Below, piece by piece: positions 1 to 7,277 of a stretch of DNA of 64,000 bases. The translations under genes were made by a program, and so were the position numbers. Position 1 is the stretch's first letter. Each line of letters starts with the position of its first letter. The notes under the pieces are model-generated. The model ran no database searches, was not told the origin of the DNA, and saw only the letters and a list, made by a program, of their open reading frames with translations. The stretch is from assembly GCF_001940455.1 (NCBI RefSeq), contig NZ_MKQR01000032.1, positions 153,112 through 217,111 on the forward strand, given 5' to 3'. The stretch comes from Actinokineospora bangkokensis (GTDB taxonomy: Bacteria > Actinomycetota > Actinomycetes > Mycobacteriales > Pseudonocardiaceae).

Positions 1-1
1 C

Positions 2-298
2 CCGATCCGCAACGCCACCGAGCACCTGCTGGTGGCCACCAAGGGCAAGCCGCAAGTCAAGATGCGCTCGCAGCCGAGCTGGATCAACGCCCCGGTGCAG
101 GCGCATTCCCACAAGCCCGAGGAGCAGTACGCCCTCATCGAGCGGTTGGCGGACGGCCCGTACCTGGAGCTGTTCGCCCGGCGGCGGCCGTCCTCTTCAG
201 CCGACTGGGCGGTCTGGGGCAACCAGATCGACGACAGCGACATCACCATCCCCGGCTACCCGGTGCCAAGCGACCGCAGGTCCCGTGATGGCCGGTGA
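2..298 (+). CDS. MT-A70 family adenine methyltransferase, C-terminal fragment
   Basis: The frame is open from base 2, so the gene begins outside the window and only about 98 C-terminal residues are seen. The end reads PYLELFARR followed by WAVWGNQI, the usual closing pattern of MT-A70-type N6-adenine methyltransferases (final strand of the methyltransferase fold, then a W-x-x-WGN motif). The catalytic DPPW motif would be upstream and cannot be checked. Such orphan methyltransferases are common in phages and conjugative elements, where they probably protect the element from restriction or mark its DNA. The stop overlaps the next start as GTGA. Confidence 0.75.
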   Translation, partial: PIRNATEHLLVATKGKPQVKMRSQPSWINAPVQAHSHKPEEQYALIERLADGPYLELFARRRPSSSADWAVWGNQIDDSDITIPGYPVPSDRRSRDGR

Positions 299-495
299 GC
301 GAGGGCAACCCGCTCAAGCGCGGCCTGTGGCTGGTGCTGCGCGGCTACGTGCTGCTCATGGCGATCATCTTCAGCCTGCTGTGGGCCATCGAGTCGTTGG
401 GGCCGTACCTGCCCTGGATCGGCGGTCTCATCGCCCTCGGCACCGTGACGTGGATCGCGATCGCCGTCATTCGCTGGCGGCGCTCGCGTTGGTAG
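295..495 (+). CDS. Small membrane protein, unknown function
   Basis: This 66-residue protein has a short charged N-terminus, two hydrophobic segments (roughly residues 12-32 and 38-58) and a positively charged tail (IRWRRSRW), so it should be an inner-membrane hairpin with both ends inside. The GTG start overlaps the methyltransferase stop by 4 bases (GTGA), which indicates translational coupling. I recognise no family. In mobile elements such proteins may serve in entry exclusion or mating-pair functions, but nothing in the sequence shows that. Confidence 0.55.
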   Translation: MSEGNPLKRGLWLVLRGYVLLMAIIFSLLWAIESLGPYLPWIGGLIALGTVTWIAIAVIRWRRSRW

Positions 496-547
496 CGCCA
501 CCTCCATCGGCGTAGGTCATGTGTTGTTGTAAAAGCGACAAACACTC

Positions 548-576
548 TTGACGAACTGTTCAATGTAGTTCATAAG
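548..576 (+). promoter_or_regulatory. Putative promoter with an overlapping inverted repeat
   Basis: TTGACG (548-553), a 17-base spacer and CATAAG (571-576) resemble a housekeeping-sigma promoter. The spacer carries an inverted repeat, GAACT (553-557) and AGTTC (567-571) with 9 bases between, placed where a repressor would block polymerase. The site drives the rightward transfer operon starting at 650. Confidence 0.45.
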
Positions 577-649
577 AAGGCTCGAATAGCGCTGGCTGAC
601 CCTCTAGCAGCACCTGAGAGCACAAGCAATCGTAAGTGAGAGGAGGAAG

Positions 650-883
650 ATGACTATGCAACCACAGCAACCCGAACGACGACGACGTCGGGCGCTTGGC
701 AACCAGCCGCGCTACTACGTCCATGGTGTTCGCCGCGATCCGCTCGACCTGAAGAAGTTCAGCCGCGCCCTGCTGGCCTTGGTCGAGGCCGACCTGGAGA
801 CGCAGGCCCTGAGCGAGCACCAGCCAAGCCCGGAGTTCCCGGCCGAGTCCGAGGCTTCGCGCCGAGGTGGCCGCCATGGCTGA
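650..883 (+). CDS. Small basic protein preceding the coupling ATPase
   Basis: This 77-residue protein starts with a Gln/Arg-rich stretch (QPQQPERRRRRAL), followed by GNQPRYYVHGVRRDPLDLKKFSRALLALVEADLE, quoted here only as a landmark and split as GNQPRYYVHGVRRDP then LDLKKFSRALLAL. A good ribosome site (GAGGAGG) lies just upstream. The Arg cluster suggests nucleic-acid contact, and the rest is predicted helical. Its end overlaps the ATPase start, so the two are probably co-translated and may act together in DNA transfer. I recognise no family. Confidence 0.6.
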   Translation: MTMQPQQPERRRRRALGNQPRYYVHGVRRDPLDLKKFSRALLALVEADLETQALSEHQPSPEFPAESEASRRGGRHG

Positions 884-3032
884 CCCCTCGGCGCTGGTCT
901 TCTCCAGCCTGCACCTGCCGCGGCCCATGGAGGCCGCTGACCTCGCAAGCTTCTTGCACCGTCTGGCCGCCGACCGCCAAGCGCCGCGCCTGGTGCTGGA
1001 GGCCCGTGCTGACCAGGGTGGTGTGCGGTACCTGCTGGGCGCGGCGCGTGCCCACCTGACTGGACTGCGGCGGCTTCTGGTCGACCTGCTGCCGGGCAGC
1101 AGCCTGGCCAAGGCCAGCCCGCGCTTGGCCGTCGATACCGCCGTGCGCCTCAAGCTCAGCCCCCGCAGCCTGCCGCTGCTGACCGATCGCCCGGAGGCCA
1201 CGACCCGGGCGCTGCTCTCGGCCTTGTCGGTCATCACCAAGAAGGGCGAGCAGCTCGTTCTCCAGGTGGTCCTTGGTCCGCGGCGGGCCCCGGTCACAGT
1301 GGCCGAAGGCACAGCCGACCCGGATACCAGCCTGACGCGGCTGGTGCTCGGCATGCCGACCAAGGCCAGTCCCGAGACCCGCCAGCGCCTCAAGGCCCGG
1401 GTGTCGCACAGCGGCTTCGCCCTGACCATCCGCTTGGGCGTCACCGCTGCCGACCCTGCCCGCCGCCAACGCCTCGTGCTGGGACTGCTGAGCGCCATCG
1501 CCACGGCGCAGTCGCCGGGTGTGCGGATCTCGACTCGCAGGCAGCACCCGCGCGCCATCGAGCGCGCCGAGCAGCCACTGCGCTGGCCGCTCCGGCTGGC
1601 CGTCGACGAGCTGGTCGGCCTGTTGGCCTTGCCCATCGGTGGCGGCGAACTGCCGGGGTTGCCGCCACTGCACCCCAAGCCGCTCCGGGCGGCCAAGTCG
1701 GTGCACGGCGACGAGCGCGTCTTCGTGCAGAGCGCCGTGCCCGGCGACGACCGCACCCTCGGCATTTCCGCCAAGGACCAGACCTTCCACGGCATCACCT
1801 ACGGCCCGTCGGGGAGTGGCAAGACCACGGCCATGCTGTCGCTGATCATGGCCGACATCAACGCCGGACGGGCGGTTGCCGTGCTTGATCCGAAACGGCA
1901 GCTCATCGACGACATCCTTGCCCGCACACCGAAATCCCGCTGGGACGATGTCGTCGAGATCAACCCCGGCGAGCCGGGCCCGGTCACCTTCAACCCGCTC
2001 GACGTCTCCGGCCGCGACCCGGACGTGGTGGTCGACGGCATCCTGGCTGTCTTCGAGCACGTCTTCCACGACGGCTGGGGGCCGAGGAGCAGCGACATCT
2101 TCAGCGCCACCCTTCGCACCCTGGCGAGGGCAGCGGCCAAGGGACTGCCCGCGACTCTGCTCGACCTGCCGCAGCTGCTGGTCGATCCGGCCGTGCGACG
2201 GCGCTACGTCGGGCACAGCCAGGACGACCTCGCCCTGGCGGGCTTCTGGGCCTGGTACGAAAGCCAGAGCCCGCAGGCGCAGGCAGCGGCCATCGCCGCG
2301 CCGCTCAACAAGCTGAGGCAGTTCCTGCTCCGCCCGGCGCTGACACGGATCCTGGGCGATCCCGAGCCGCGCTTCAAGCTGCGCAACCTGTTCCGCGACA
2401 AGCGCATCCTGTTGGTACCGCTCAACGATGGCCTGATCGGCCCTGGCACCGCCTCCTTACTCGGCAGCCTGATCATCGCTGACCTCTGGCAGGCCACACA
2501 GGAGCGAGCCGCTGAACCCGACGCCAACGCCCACCCGGCCACCATCGTCGTCGACGAGGCCCCGCGCTTCCTGCACCTCGGCGTCGGCTTGGCCGATGCC
2601 CTGGCGGTCAGCCGTTCTCTGTCGGTGGGGTGGTTTTTGGCGGCACAGTTCCGCGACCAGTTCCCACCGGCGCTGCGCTCGGCGGTGGACATGAACGCCC
2701 GCTCCAAGCTGATCTTCGCCACCGAGTACGACGACGCCCGCGACATGGCGCGGCTGGCCCGCGAGCTGAGCGTGGAGGACTTCACCAGCCTGCCCCGGTG
2801 GCACGCCTACGCCAACCTGGTGGCCCAGGGACACCCGTCCGGCTGGGCCTTGGTCAAGACGCTGCCGCCCTCACCGCCGATCACCGATCCGGCCGAGGTC
2901 CGGGCGCGCATCGCTGCCAACTTCGCACCACTGGCGCCACCGTCTAGCACCGGCGCCACCCCGACGACCTCACCGCCTACGCTAGCCAACCCGATGAACC
3001 CAGTGGTGGGGCGAAAGCGCAGGTCGTCATGA
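876..3032 (+). CDS. TraG/VirD4-like coupling ATPase of a conjugative element
   Basis: The protein has about 718 residues. The first 290 residues are a poorly conserved N-terminal part, followed by a P-loop motor. The Walker A motif GPSGSGKTTAM lies near residue 310, a conserved VLDPKRQLIDD follows shortly after, and the Walker B motif TIVVDEAPRF lies near residue 555, before LAAQFRDQFP, the arginine-bearing region typical of VirD4/TraG/HerA-FtsK superfamily motors. It should bring DNA to a transfer channel or pump it. There is no obvious N-terminal membrane anchor. The C-terminus is Pro/Thr-rich. ATG 876 follows GAGGTGG at a good distance; a GTG three codons upstream (867) is an alternative. 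At least one TTA codon (about 2457) is present. Confidence 0.8.
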   Translation: MADPSALVFSSLHLPRPMEAADLASFLHRLAADRQAPRLVLEARADQGGVRYLLGAARAHLTGLRRLLVDLLPGSSLAKASPRLAVDTAVRLKLSPRSLPLLTDRPEATTRALLSALSVITKKGEQLVLQVVLGPRRAPVTVAEGTADPDTSLTRLVLGMPTKASPETRQRLKARVSHSGFALTIRLGVTAADPARRQRLVLGLLSAIATAQSPGVRISTRRQHPRAIERAEQPLRWPLRLAVDELVGLLALPIGGGELPGLPPLHPKPLRAAKSVHGDERVFVQSAVPGDDRTLGISAKDQTFHGITYGPSGSGKTTAMLSLIMADINAGRAVAVLDPKRQLIDDILARTPKSRWDDVVEINPGEPGPVTFNPLDVSGRDPDVVVDGILAVFEHVFHDGWGPRSSDIFSATLRTLARAAAKGLPATLLDLPQLLVDPAVRRRYVGHSQDDLALAGFWAWYESQSPQAQAAAIAAPLNKLRQFLLRPALTRILGDPEPRFKLRNLFRDKRILLVPLNDGLIGPGTASLLGSLIIADLWQATQERAAEPDANAHPATIVVDEAPRFLHLGVGLADALAVSRSLSVGWFLAAQFRDQFPPALRSAVDMNARSKLIFATEYDDARDMARLARELSVEDFTSLPRWHAYANLVAQGHPSGWALVKTLPPSPPITDPAEVRARIAANFAPLAPPSSTGATPTTSPPTLANPMNPVVGRKRRSS

Positions 3033-3050
3033 CCGGTGCGCCGAAGCCAT

Positions 3051-3173
3051 GTCGGGCAACGCCTGCCCGACGGTTCGCCCGTGCCTTCGTGTTGCCCGCC
3101 TGTCGGCGTTATGCCTGTACACGGGCGGTGAGGGCGGCGAGCTGGGATGGGACTGACTCCCATCCTGGGAGTC
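3051..3173 (+). promoter_or_regulatory. Two hairpins between the coupling ATPase and Replic_Relax genes
   Basis: GTCGGGCA (3051-3058) pairs perfectly with TGCCCGAC (3064-3071), and GACTCCCA (3155-3162) pairs with TGGGAGTC (3166-3173) with a 3-base loop. The second ends 28 bases before the next ATG. They may set transcription level between genes or be part of a replication or transfer origin. Neither has a U-tract, so simple terminators are unlikely. Confidence 0.4.
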
Positions 3174-3201
3174 ACGGCGGCCACCAGGCCGAGGGCTGCC
3201 G

Positions 3202-4110
3202 ATGAGTCCAGACGCCACCAGCACCCTGCTGGCTCGCCTGTCCGACCGTGACGTTGCCATCCTCGAATCACTCTCCTGTTTCCGACTCCTGACCACCGCC
3301 CAGATCCGGCGGCTGCACTTCCATGACCACGCCAACCAAGGCGCGGCCTCCACTGCGGCGATGCGAGTGCTCGACCGCCTCGAAGCCCGCAACCTGGTGG
3401 CCCGCCTCAAGCGGCGTATCGGCGGAGTACGGGCGGGCAGCAGCGGCATCTCCTGGCAGCTCGGCGCGGTGGGCGAGCGGCTGCTGCGTGTCCGGCACGG
3501 TGGCACCGCCCGACGGCGCTACCTGGAGCCGTCAGCGGCCTTCGCTGACCACACCTTGGCGGTGGCCGACGCTGCCATCGAGCTGTGGGAGCTGCAGCGC
3601 ACCGGAGCGCTGGACGAGCTCACCATCGAGACCGAGCCCTACAACTGGCGTTCGTTCGTCGGCCCGCTCGGCACCACCGAGTGGCTCAAGCCGGACTTGT
3701 TCGCCATCACCACCAGCGGCGACTTCGAGGATCACCGGTTCATCGAGGTCGACTTGGCCACCGAGCACCCGCCGGTGGTGCTGCGCAAGGCCAAGGCCTA
3801 CCAGCGCTACGCCGCCACTGGTGCCCATCAAGCCCAGCACGGCCTGTTCCCGGCCGTGGTCTGGCTGGTGCCGGACGAACGCCGCCAGCGGTCGCTCGAG
3901 TACGCCTTCGAGCGCGACGCCGCCATCCAACCCGAGCTGTTCCGAGTCATCACCCGCGACCAGCTCACTGCCGTGGCAACCAACCAACTACCTGAACCCC
4001 CAACGAAAGGAGGACCTACACCATCGAACGACACCCATTCTTCAACCCCGACGAGCCAGGCCGGCTCGGGCCAACCCCAGAACGCCTCCAGTACGGCGAG
4101 ATCGACCTGA
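3202..4110 (+). CDS. Replication-relaxation family protein (Replic_Relax)
   Basis: The frame codes for 302 residues. Residues 10-90 form a winged-helix-like part (LLTTAQIRRLHF, RVLDRLEARNLVARLKR), and residues 100-235 hold the family core, including a WLKPDLFAI and FIEVDLATE strand pair. This matches the Replic_Relax family, found next to coupling ATPases in Streptomyces and other actinobacterial elements and thought to act in plasmid replication or relaxation; the mechanism is unknown. The last 35 residues or so (after about base 4000) overlap the next gene in another frame and are low-complexity Pro/Ser/Thr, so they may be read-through rather than conserved protein. Confidence 0.75.
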   Translation: MSPDATSTLLARLSDRDVAILESLSCFRLLTTAQIRRLHFHDHANQGAASTAAMRVLDRLEARNLVARLKRRIGGVRAGSSGISWQLGAVGERLLRVRHGGTARRRYLEPSAAFADHTLAVADAAIELWELQRTGALDELTIETEPYNWRSFVGPLGTTEWLKPDLFAITTSGDFEDHRFIEVDLATEHPPVVLRKAKAYQRYAATGAHQAQHGLFPAVVWLVPDERRQRSLEYAFERDAAIQPELFRVITRDQLTAVATNQLPEPPTKGGPTPSNDTHSSTPTSQAGSGQPQNASSTARST

Positions 4111-4799
4111 CCGGCAGCGTCGAGCAGGCCGACGACCTGGCCGACGTCATCGCCGACGCCCTCGTCGATGCCGAAGCCAGCGGCCAGCTGCCGGAGTACG
4201 GGGCCCGCACGATCGCCCGCGACCTGGCCAACAACATGGCCGATCCGGTCAGCGCCCTGCACCAGTTCGCCATCTCCGGCCGCATCGACCGTGAACGCAT
4301 CACCGACGAACTGGCAACCATCTACAGCTACCTCGACGACGACGCCGAGGAACCCGCCTGGGTCGAGTGGCTGACGCGCTACGTCGTCGCCGCGACTGAG
4401 GCCACGCTGCCCGCCGACCAGCAGGCCGACCCCCGAACGCTGACGGACCTGCGCACCAGGCTGGACGGCTCCCTGCGCGACCACCGCGGAGCGTTCCGGG
4501 CCTACCTGCGCCTTCCCGGCGTCCGCATCGACCGCCCCGACATGATGACCCACTTCGCCGATGTCCACCTCGGCAGCTTCGAGAACATCACGGCCGTCCT
4601 GGAACACCTGGTCGAACGCTACCCACGTCTCTCACCAACTGTCGGCAGGCAGGTCAAACTCATCCCCAACCCCATGGGCGAGTGGCACATCACGCTCGAC
4701 ACCGGCCAGCGCTTCCACACCACCCCGATCGACAAGCGCCTCGAAGTCTTCATCGACGACCGGCCGGTCGAAGCAGGGCCTGGGATATCTGACGAATGA
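4023..4799 (+). CDS. Acidic protein of unknown function with no canonical start codon
   Basis: A strong ribosome site (AAAGGAGG, 4006-4013) precedes an open frame with no ATG, GTG or TTG until 4236. Yet the protein-like reading clearly begins near ATC 4023: ERHPFFNPDEPGRLG, then GEIDLTGSVEQADDLADV, and it continues without break into the region that starts with a plain ATG at 4236. The likeliest reading is initiation at AUC 4023 (258 residues), or a ribosomal frameshift from the overlapping Replic_Relax gene. The protein is acidic and mostly helical. Its C-terminal third (PNPMGEWHITLDTG, RFHTTPIDKRLEVFID) looks like beta strands. Family unknown. The conservative alternative is 4236-4799 (187 residues). 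Confidence 0.6.
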   Translation: MERHPFFNPDEPGRLGPTPERLQYGEIDLTGSVEQADDLADVIADALVDAEASGQLPEYGARTIARDLANNMADPVSALHQFAISGRIDRERITDELATIYSYLDDDAEEPAWVEWLTRYVVAATEATLPADQQADPRTLTDLRTRLDGSLRDHRGAFRAYLRLPGVRIDRPDMMTHFADVHLGSFENITAVLEHLVERYPRLSPTVGRQVKLIPNPMGEWHITLDTGQRFHTTPIDKRLEVFIDDRPVEAGPGISDE

Positions 4800-4864
4800 A
4801 TTCGGATATCCCAAAAATGTCATTTCAGCTTCATTTTTGGACATGCTCGGAATTAACGCAATTC
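4782..4864. repeat. Cluster of three inverted repeats in an AT-rich gap before the recombinases
   Basis: GGGATATC (4782-4789) pairs with GATATCCC (4805-4812). CCAAAAATG (4811-4819) pairs perfectly with CATTTTTGG (4832-4840). GAATT (4850-4854) pairs with AATTC (4860-4864). The gap 4800-4921 is much richer in A/T than its surroundings and ends in a good ribosome site (GAAAGGGGG) for the gene at 4922. It could be a terminator plus operator for the recombinase pair, or a recombination or transfer site. Confidence 0.5.
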
Positions 4865-4921
4865 GGAGCTATTATCGAAGGGATTGCCATATAGGCAAAC
4901 AAAGAACGAAAGGGGGTTCAG

Positions 4922-5338
4922 ATGAAAGCCGAAGCAGGACTGCGAAATGCCTTTGTGTATGTCCGCGTGGAGGGTGACGATGCCAGCACGCGGATGGCCG
5001 ACGACCAGCGCGCCGTCTGCTCCGAACTGGCCAACAGGCACGGTCTGCGCGTGGTGGGCGAGTACGTCGACCACGGCCCGGCCGTGGCCAGTCGGCAAGG
5101 TGAGCTGCAGCGGCTGATCGACGACGTCACCAGCCAGGCGGTCTGCGCAGTGCTGGTGTACGACCTGGCACGCCTGGCGGGCGACCTGGTGCGGCTCGAA
5201 ACCATCTTGGCGGAACTGAAGGCTCGTGGTGCTGACGTCCTGACGGTCATGGGGGTGGAGGTCGCCGAGCGCTTTGTGGCTGCCCAGCGGATGCGTGAGG
5301 CGTTCCGGCGGCTGCCACAGGTCGGAGGTGCCGAGTGA
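4922..5338 (+). CDS. Serine-recombinase catalytic-domain paralogue lacking the catalytic serine
   Basis: The protein has 138 residues and corresponds only to the N-terminal resolvase fold: NAFVYVRV strand, LANRHGLRVVGEYVDHG, LQRLIDDV, VCAVLVYDLARLAGD, ILAELKARGADVLTV. In active enzymes the first strand reads YLRVST with the nucleophilic serine; here it is YVRVEG, so serine is replaced by glutamate at residue 17, and the conserved DRLAR reads DLARLAG, losing a second active-site arginine. There is no DNA-binding domain. It cannot be a recombinase by itself. Its stop overlaps the integrase start as GTGA, so it is made with it and may pair with it, for example as a regulator or directionality partner (inference). 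Confidence 0.75.
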   Translation: MKAEAGLRNAFVYVRVEGDDASTRMADDQRAVCSELANRHGLRVVGEYVDHGPAVASRQGELQRLIDDVTSQAVCAVLVYDLARLAGDLVRLETILAELKARGADVLTVMGVEVAERFVAAQRMREAFRRLPQVGGAE

Positions 5339-7089
5339 GCGGCTCGCTGCGTGCCTATGCCTACCTGCGGGTCAGCACCAAGGAGCAGGCGGCCAAGGGT
5401 GGCCAGGACGAGGGCTACTCCATCCCGGCGCAGCGGGAGGCGGTCTACCGCAAAGCCCAGGAGTTGGGTGCGGTGGTGGTCGGAGAGTTCGTCGATGCCG
5501 GGGAGTCGGCCAAGTCGGCGGATCGGCCGGACTTGCAGCGGATGTTGGTGGCGCTCCGTTCGGAGCCGGTGGATCTGGTGCTGGTGCACAAGGTCGACCG
5601 GTTGGCGCGCAACCGGATGGACGACGTGACGATCACGATGGCCATCCGTGCCGCGGGCGCCAAGTTGGTCTCGGTGATGGAGAACATCGACGAGACGCCG
5701 AGCGGCATGCTGATGCACGCCATGCTGTCAGGGTTCGCGGAGTACTACTCGCACAACCTGGCCGTCGAGGTCCACAAGGGCATGAGCCAGAAGGCGCTGC
5801 GGGGCGGGACCAACAACAAGGCGCCGCTGGGCTACCGCAACACCGGCAAGCTCAGCGACGAGGGCCGTGAGGTGCGGACGGTGGTGGTCGACGAGGAGCG
5901 GGCCGAGCTGATCTGCTGGGCGTTCCAGGCGTATGCCACTGGCGAGTGGACGTTGCGGTCCATGGCCGCCGAGCTGGAGGTGCGTGGGCTGCGGACCCGG
6001 CGGACGCCGAAGCTGCCGGAGAAGGTGATCCAGCCGAGCATCCTGCACAACATCTTGACCAACCGGTACTACCTGGGCGAGGTCCGCTACCAGGGGGTGT
6101 GGCACCCGGGGAACCATCCACCGCTGGTGGATGCGGTGACGTGGCAGAAGGTGCAGGAGGTACTGCGCGAGCATCTGCTCGGCGAGCGCCAACGTGAGCA
6201 CCGGCATTACCTCAAATCGTCGGTGTTCTGCGGTGACTGTCTCTCGCGATTGACGATCACCAACGCCAAGAACCGTCACGGCGTGGTCTACCCGTACTTC
6301 GTCTGCCTGGGCCGTCACGCCAAACGGACGGATTGCCGTCGCAAGGCCATCCTGATCTCCACTGTCGAGCAGATGGTGGAGGACTACTGGTCCCGGGTGG
6401 AGCTGACGCCAGCTGTGCGGGCGCTGGTGGAGGCCGATCTGCACCGGACCCTGGCTGCCACCCGCGCCGAAGCCAAGCGAGCACGGGAACAGTTGCAGCG
6501 CGAACGACAGGCGGCCGAGGCGAAGCAGAAGAAGCTGGTGGAGGCGATCTACGCCGGAGCCATGCCACTGGACTTAGTGGCGAAGGAGCAGCAAGCGCTT
6601 GCTGGCCAGTTGGCCCGCATCGACGAGCGGCTGGCTGCCACCGACGTGGCCTTCGTGGAGCTTGAACGCAACCTGGCGGTAGCGCTGGAGCTGGCAAGCA
6701 ACTGCCACCGGGCCTACCTGGCGGCTCCACCGGCGACTCGCCGGTTGTTCAACCAGGCGTTCTTCGAACGACTGGAGATTCGCCAGGAGGGCGTGGGCGC
6801 TACCGTGGCGGCTCCATTCGAGCAGATGCTCGGCATAGCCCGACGAGTGCAACTTCCACCCGAACGAGCGATGCCGGACGTGAGCGATGTCACGACCGTG
6901 GCTGATGTACTGCAACGAGGGCAGAACGACGAACTCCCCAGCGCACCTGACGGTGCGTCTGGGGAGTTCTCTGTTCTGACCTCGGGATCTACTTTTTTGG
7001 CCGAGGGTTCGGATAAGCACGCTTTGGTGCCCCTGGCAGGACTCGAACCTGCGGCCAAGAGCTTAGAAGGCTCCTGCTCTATCCGCTGA
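5335..7089 (+). CDS. Large serine recombinase (integrase)
   Basis: The frame codes for 584 residues. The resolvase catalytic domain (about 5-150) has YLRVSTKEQ with Ser14 as nucleophile, the DRLARN arginines and a long E helix. The recombinase domain follows (about 170-285; KAPLGYRN, ILTNRYYLGEVRY). A zinc ribbon lies at about 295-340 (CGDC ... FVCLGR ... DC), and a long coiled coil (about 375-450) is typical of phage and ICE integrases that control directionality. The last 40 codons or so are odd: they contain a strong hairpin (6931-6969), and the final 21 codons are the antisense of the tRNA-Arg gene, so the natural protein end may have changed on integration. The GTG start overlaps the upstream paralogue. 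Confidence 0.9.
   Translation: MSGSLRAYAYLRVSTKEQAAKGGQDEGYSIPAQREAVYRKAQELGAVVVGEFVDAGESAKSADRPDLQRMLVALRSEPVDLVLVHKVDRLARNRMDDVTITMAIRAAGAKLVSVMENIDETPSGMLMHAMLSGFAEYYSHNLAVEVHKGMSQKALRGGTNNKAPLGYRNTGKLSDEGREVRTVVVDEERAELICWAFQAYATGEWTLRSMAAELEVRGLRTRRTPKLPEKVIQPSILHNILTNRYYLGEVRYQGVWHPGNHPPLVDAVTWQKVQEVLREHLLGERQREHRHYLKSSVFCGDCLSRLTITNAKNRHGVVYPYFVCLGRHAKRTDCRRKAILISTVEQMVEDYWSRVELTPAVRALVEADLHRTLAATRAEAKRAREQLQRERQAAEAKQKKLVEAIYAGAMPLDLVAKEQQALAGQLARIDERLAATDVAFVELERNLAVALELASNCHRAYLAAPPATRRLFNQAFFERLEIRQEGVGATVAAPFEQMLGIARRVQLPPERAMPDVSDVTTVADVLQRGQNDELPSAPDGASGEFSVLTSGSTFLAEGSDKHALVPLAGLEPAAKSLEGSCSIR
6931..6969 (+). terminator. Strong hairpin inside the integrase 3' end
   Basis: GAACTCCCCAG (6931-6941) pairs with CTGGGGAGTTC (6959-6969), and CGCACC (6942-6947) pairs with GGTGCG (6952-6957), leaving one bulged base and a 4-base loop. 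It is followed on the plus strand by a moderately T-rich TTCTCTGTTCTG. It lies within the annotated reading frame but close to the element end, so it probably ends integrase transcription before the tRNA gene. Confidence 0.6.
7025..7089. other. Probable attachment-site half (att) in the tRNA 3' end
   Basis: The integrase reading frame runs into and ends within the tRNA gene, and genes left of it are element-like while those to the right are chromosomal. The crossover therefore most likely lies in the 3' part of the tRNA. The core length cannot be set without the other end of the element. Confidence 0.5.
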
Positions 7090-7100
7090 GCTACAGGGGC
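7025..7100 (-). tRNA. tRNA-Arg (anticodon UCU), CCA encoded
   Basis: Reading the minus strand, the 7-bp acceptor GCCCCTG (7100-7094) pairs with CAGGGGC (7035-7029). The D-loop AGCGGATAGAGC, anticodon loop CTTCTAA (anticodon TCT, Arg) with a 5-bp stem (one G-U), variable loop and T-arm GGTTCGAGTCC are all in place. The discriminator is A and CCA is encoded (7027-7025). The 3' end points to the mobile element, the usual arrangement for elements inserted in tRNA genes. Confidence 0.95.
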
Positions 7101-7277
7101 GCGGGGGCGGACTGCCGAGGGTGCACAGTAGTCCGTTCCTCTTGGTTGATCGCTGGAGACGGGCCCGGCGTTTCTCCCCGGCGGCGTGGTGGGGGCGTTC
7201 GGGGGAGGGTGGGGGGCCGTTCGGGGGGTGGGGTGGCTTGTCACGGTGGGTGGTGGGGAGGCGTCTACGCTCTGGTT

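Larger units (their letters stand above)
1..7089 (+). mobile_element. Right end of an integrated conjugative or mobilisable element, inserted in tRNA-Arg
   Basis: The stretch holds, in one direction, a methyltransferase end, small proteins, a coupling ATPase, a replication-relaxation protein and a pair of serine recombinases, and it stops inside the 3' half of a tRNA-Arg gene on the other strand. It carries AT-rich intergenic spots and TTA codons (for example in the coupling ATPase and in the integrase) that are rare in the neighbouring chromosome. A coupling ATPase next to a Replic_Relax protein is typical of actinobacterial integrative elements. The left end and the second attachment site lie outside the window. 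No relaxase or mating-channel gene is visible here, so self-transfer cannot be claimed. Confidence 0.75.

Noticed and set aside
4922..5338. Active resolvase or invertase
   Set aside because: The nucleophilic serine is replaced and there is no DNA-binding domain.
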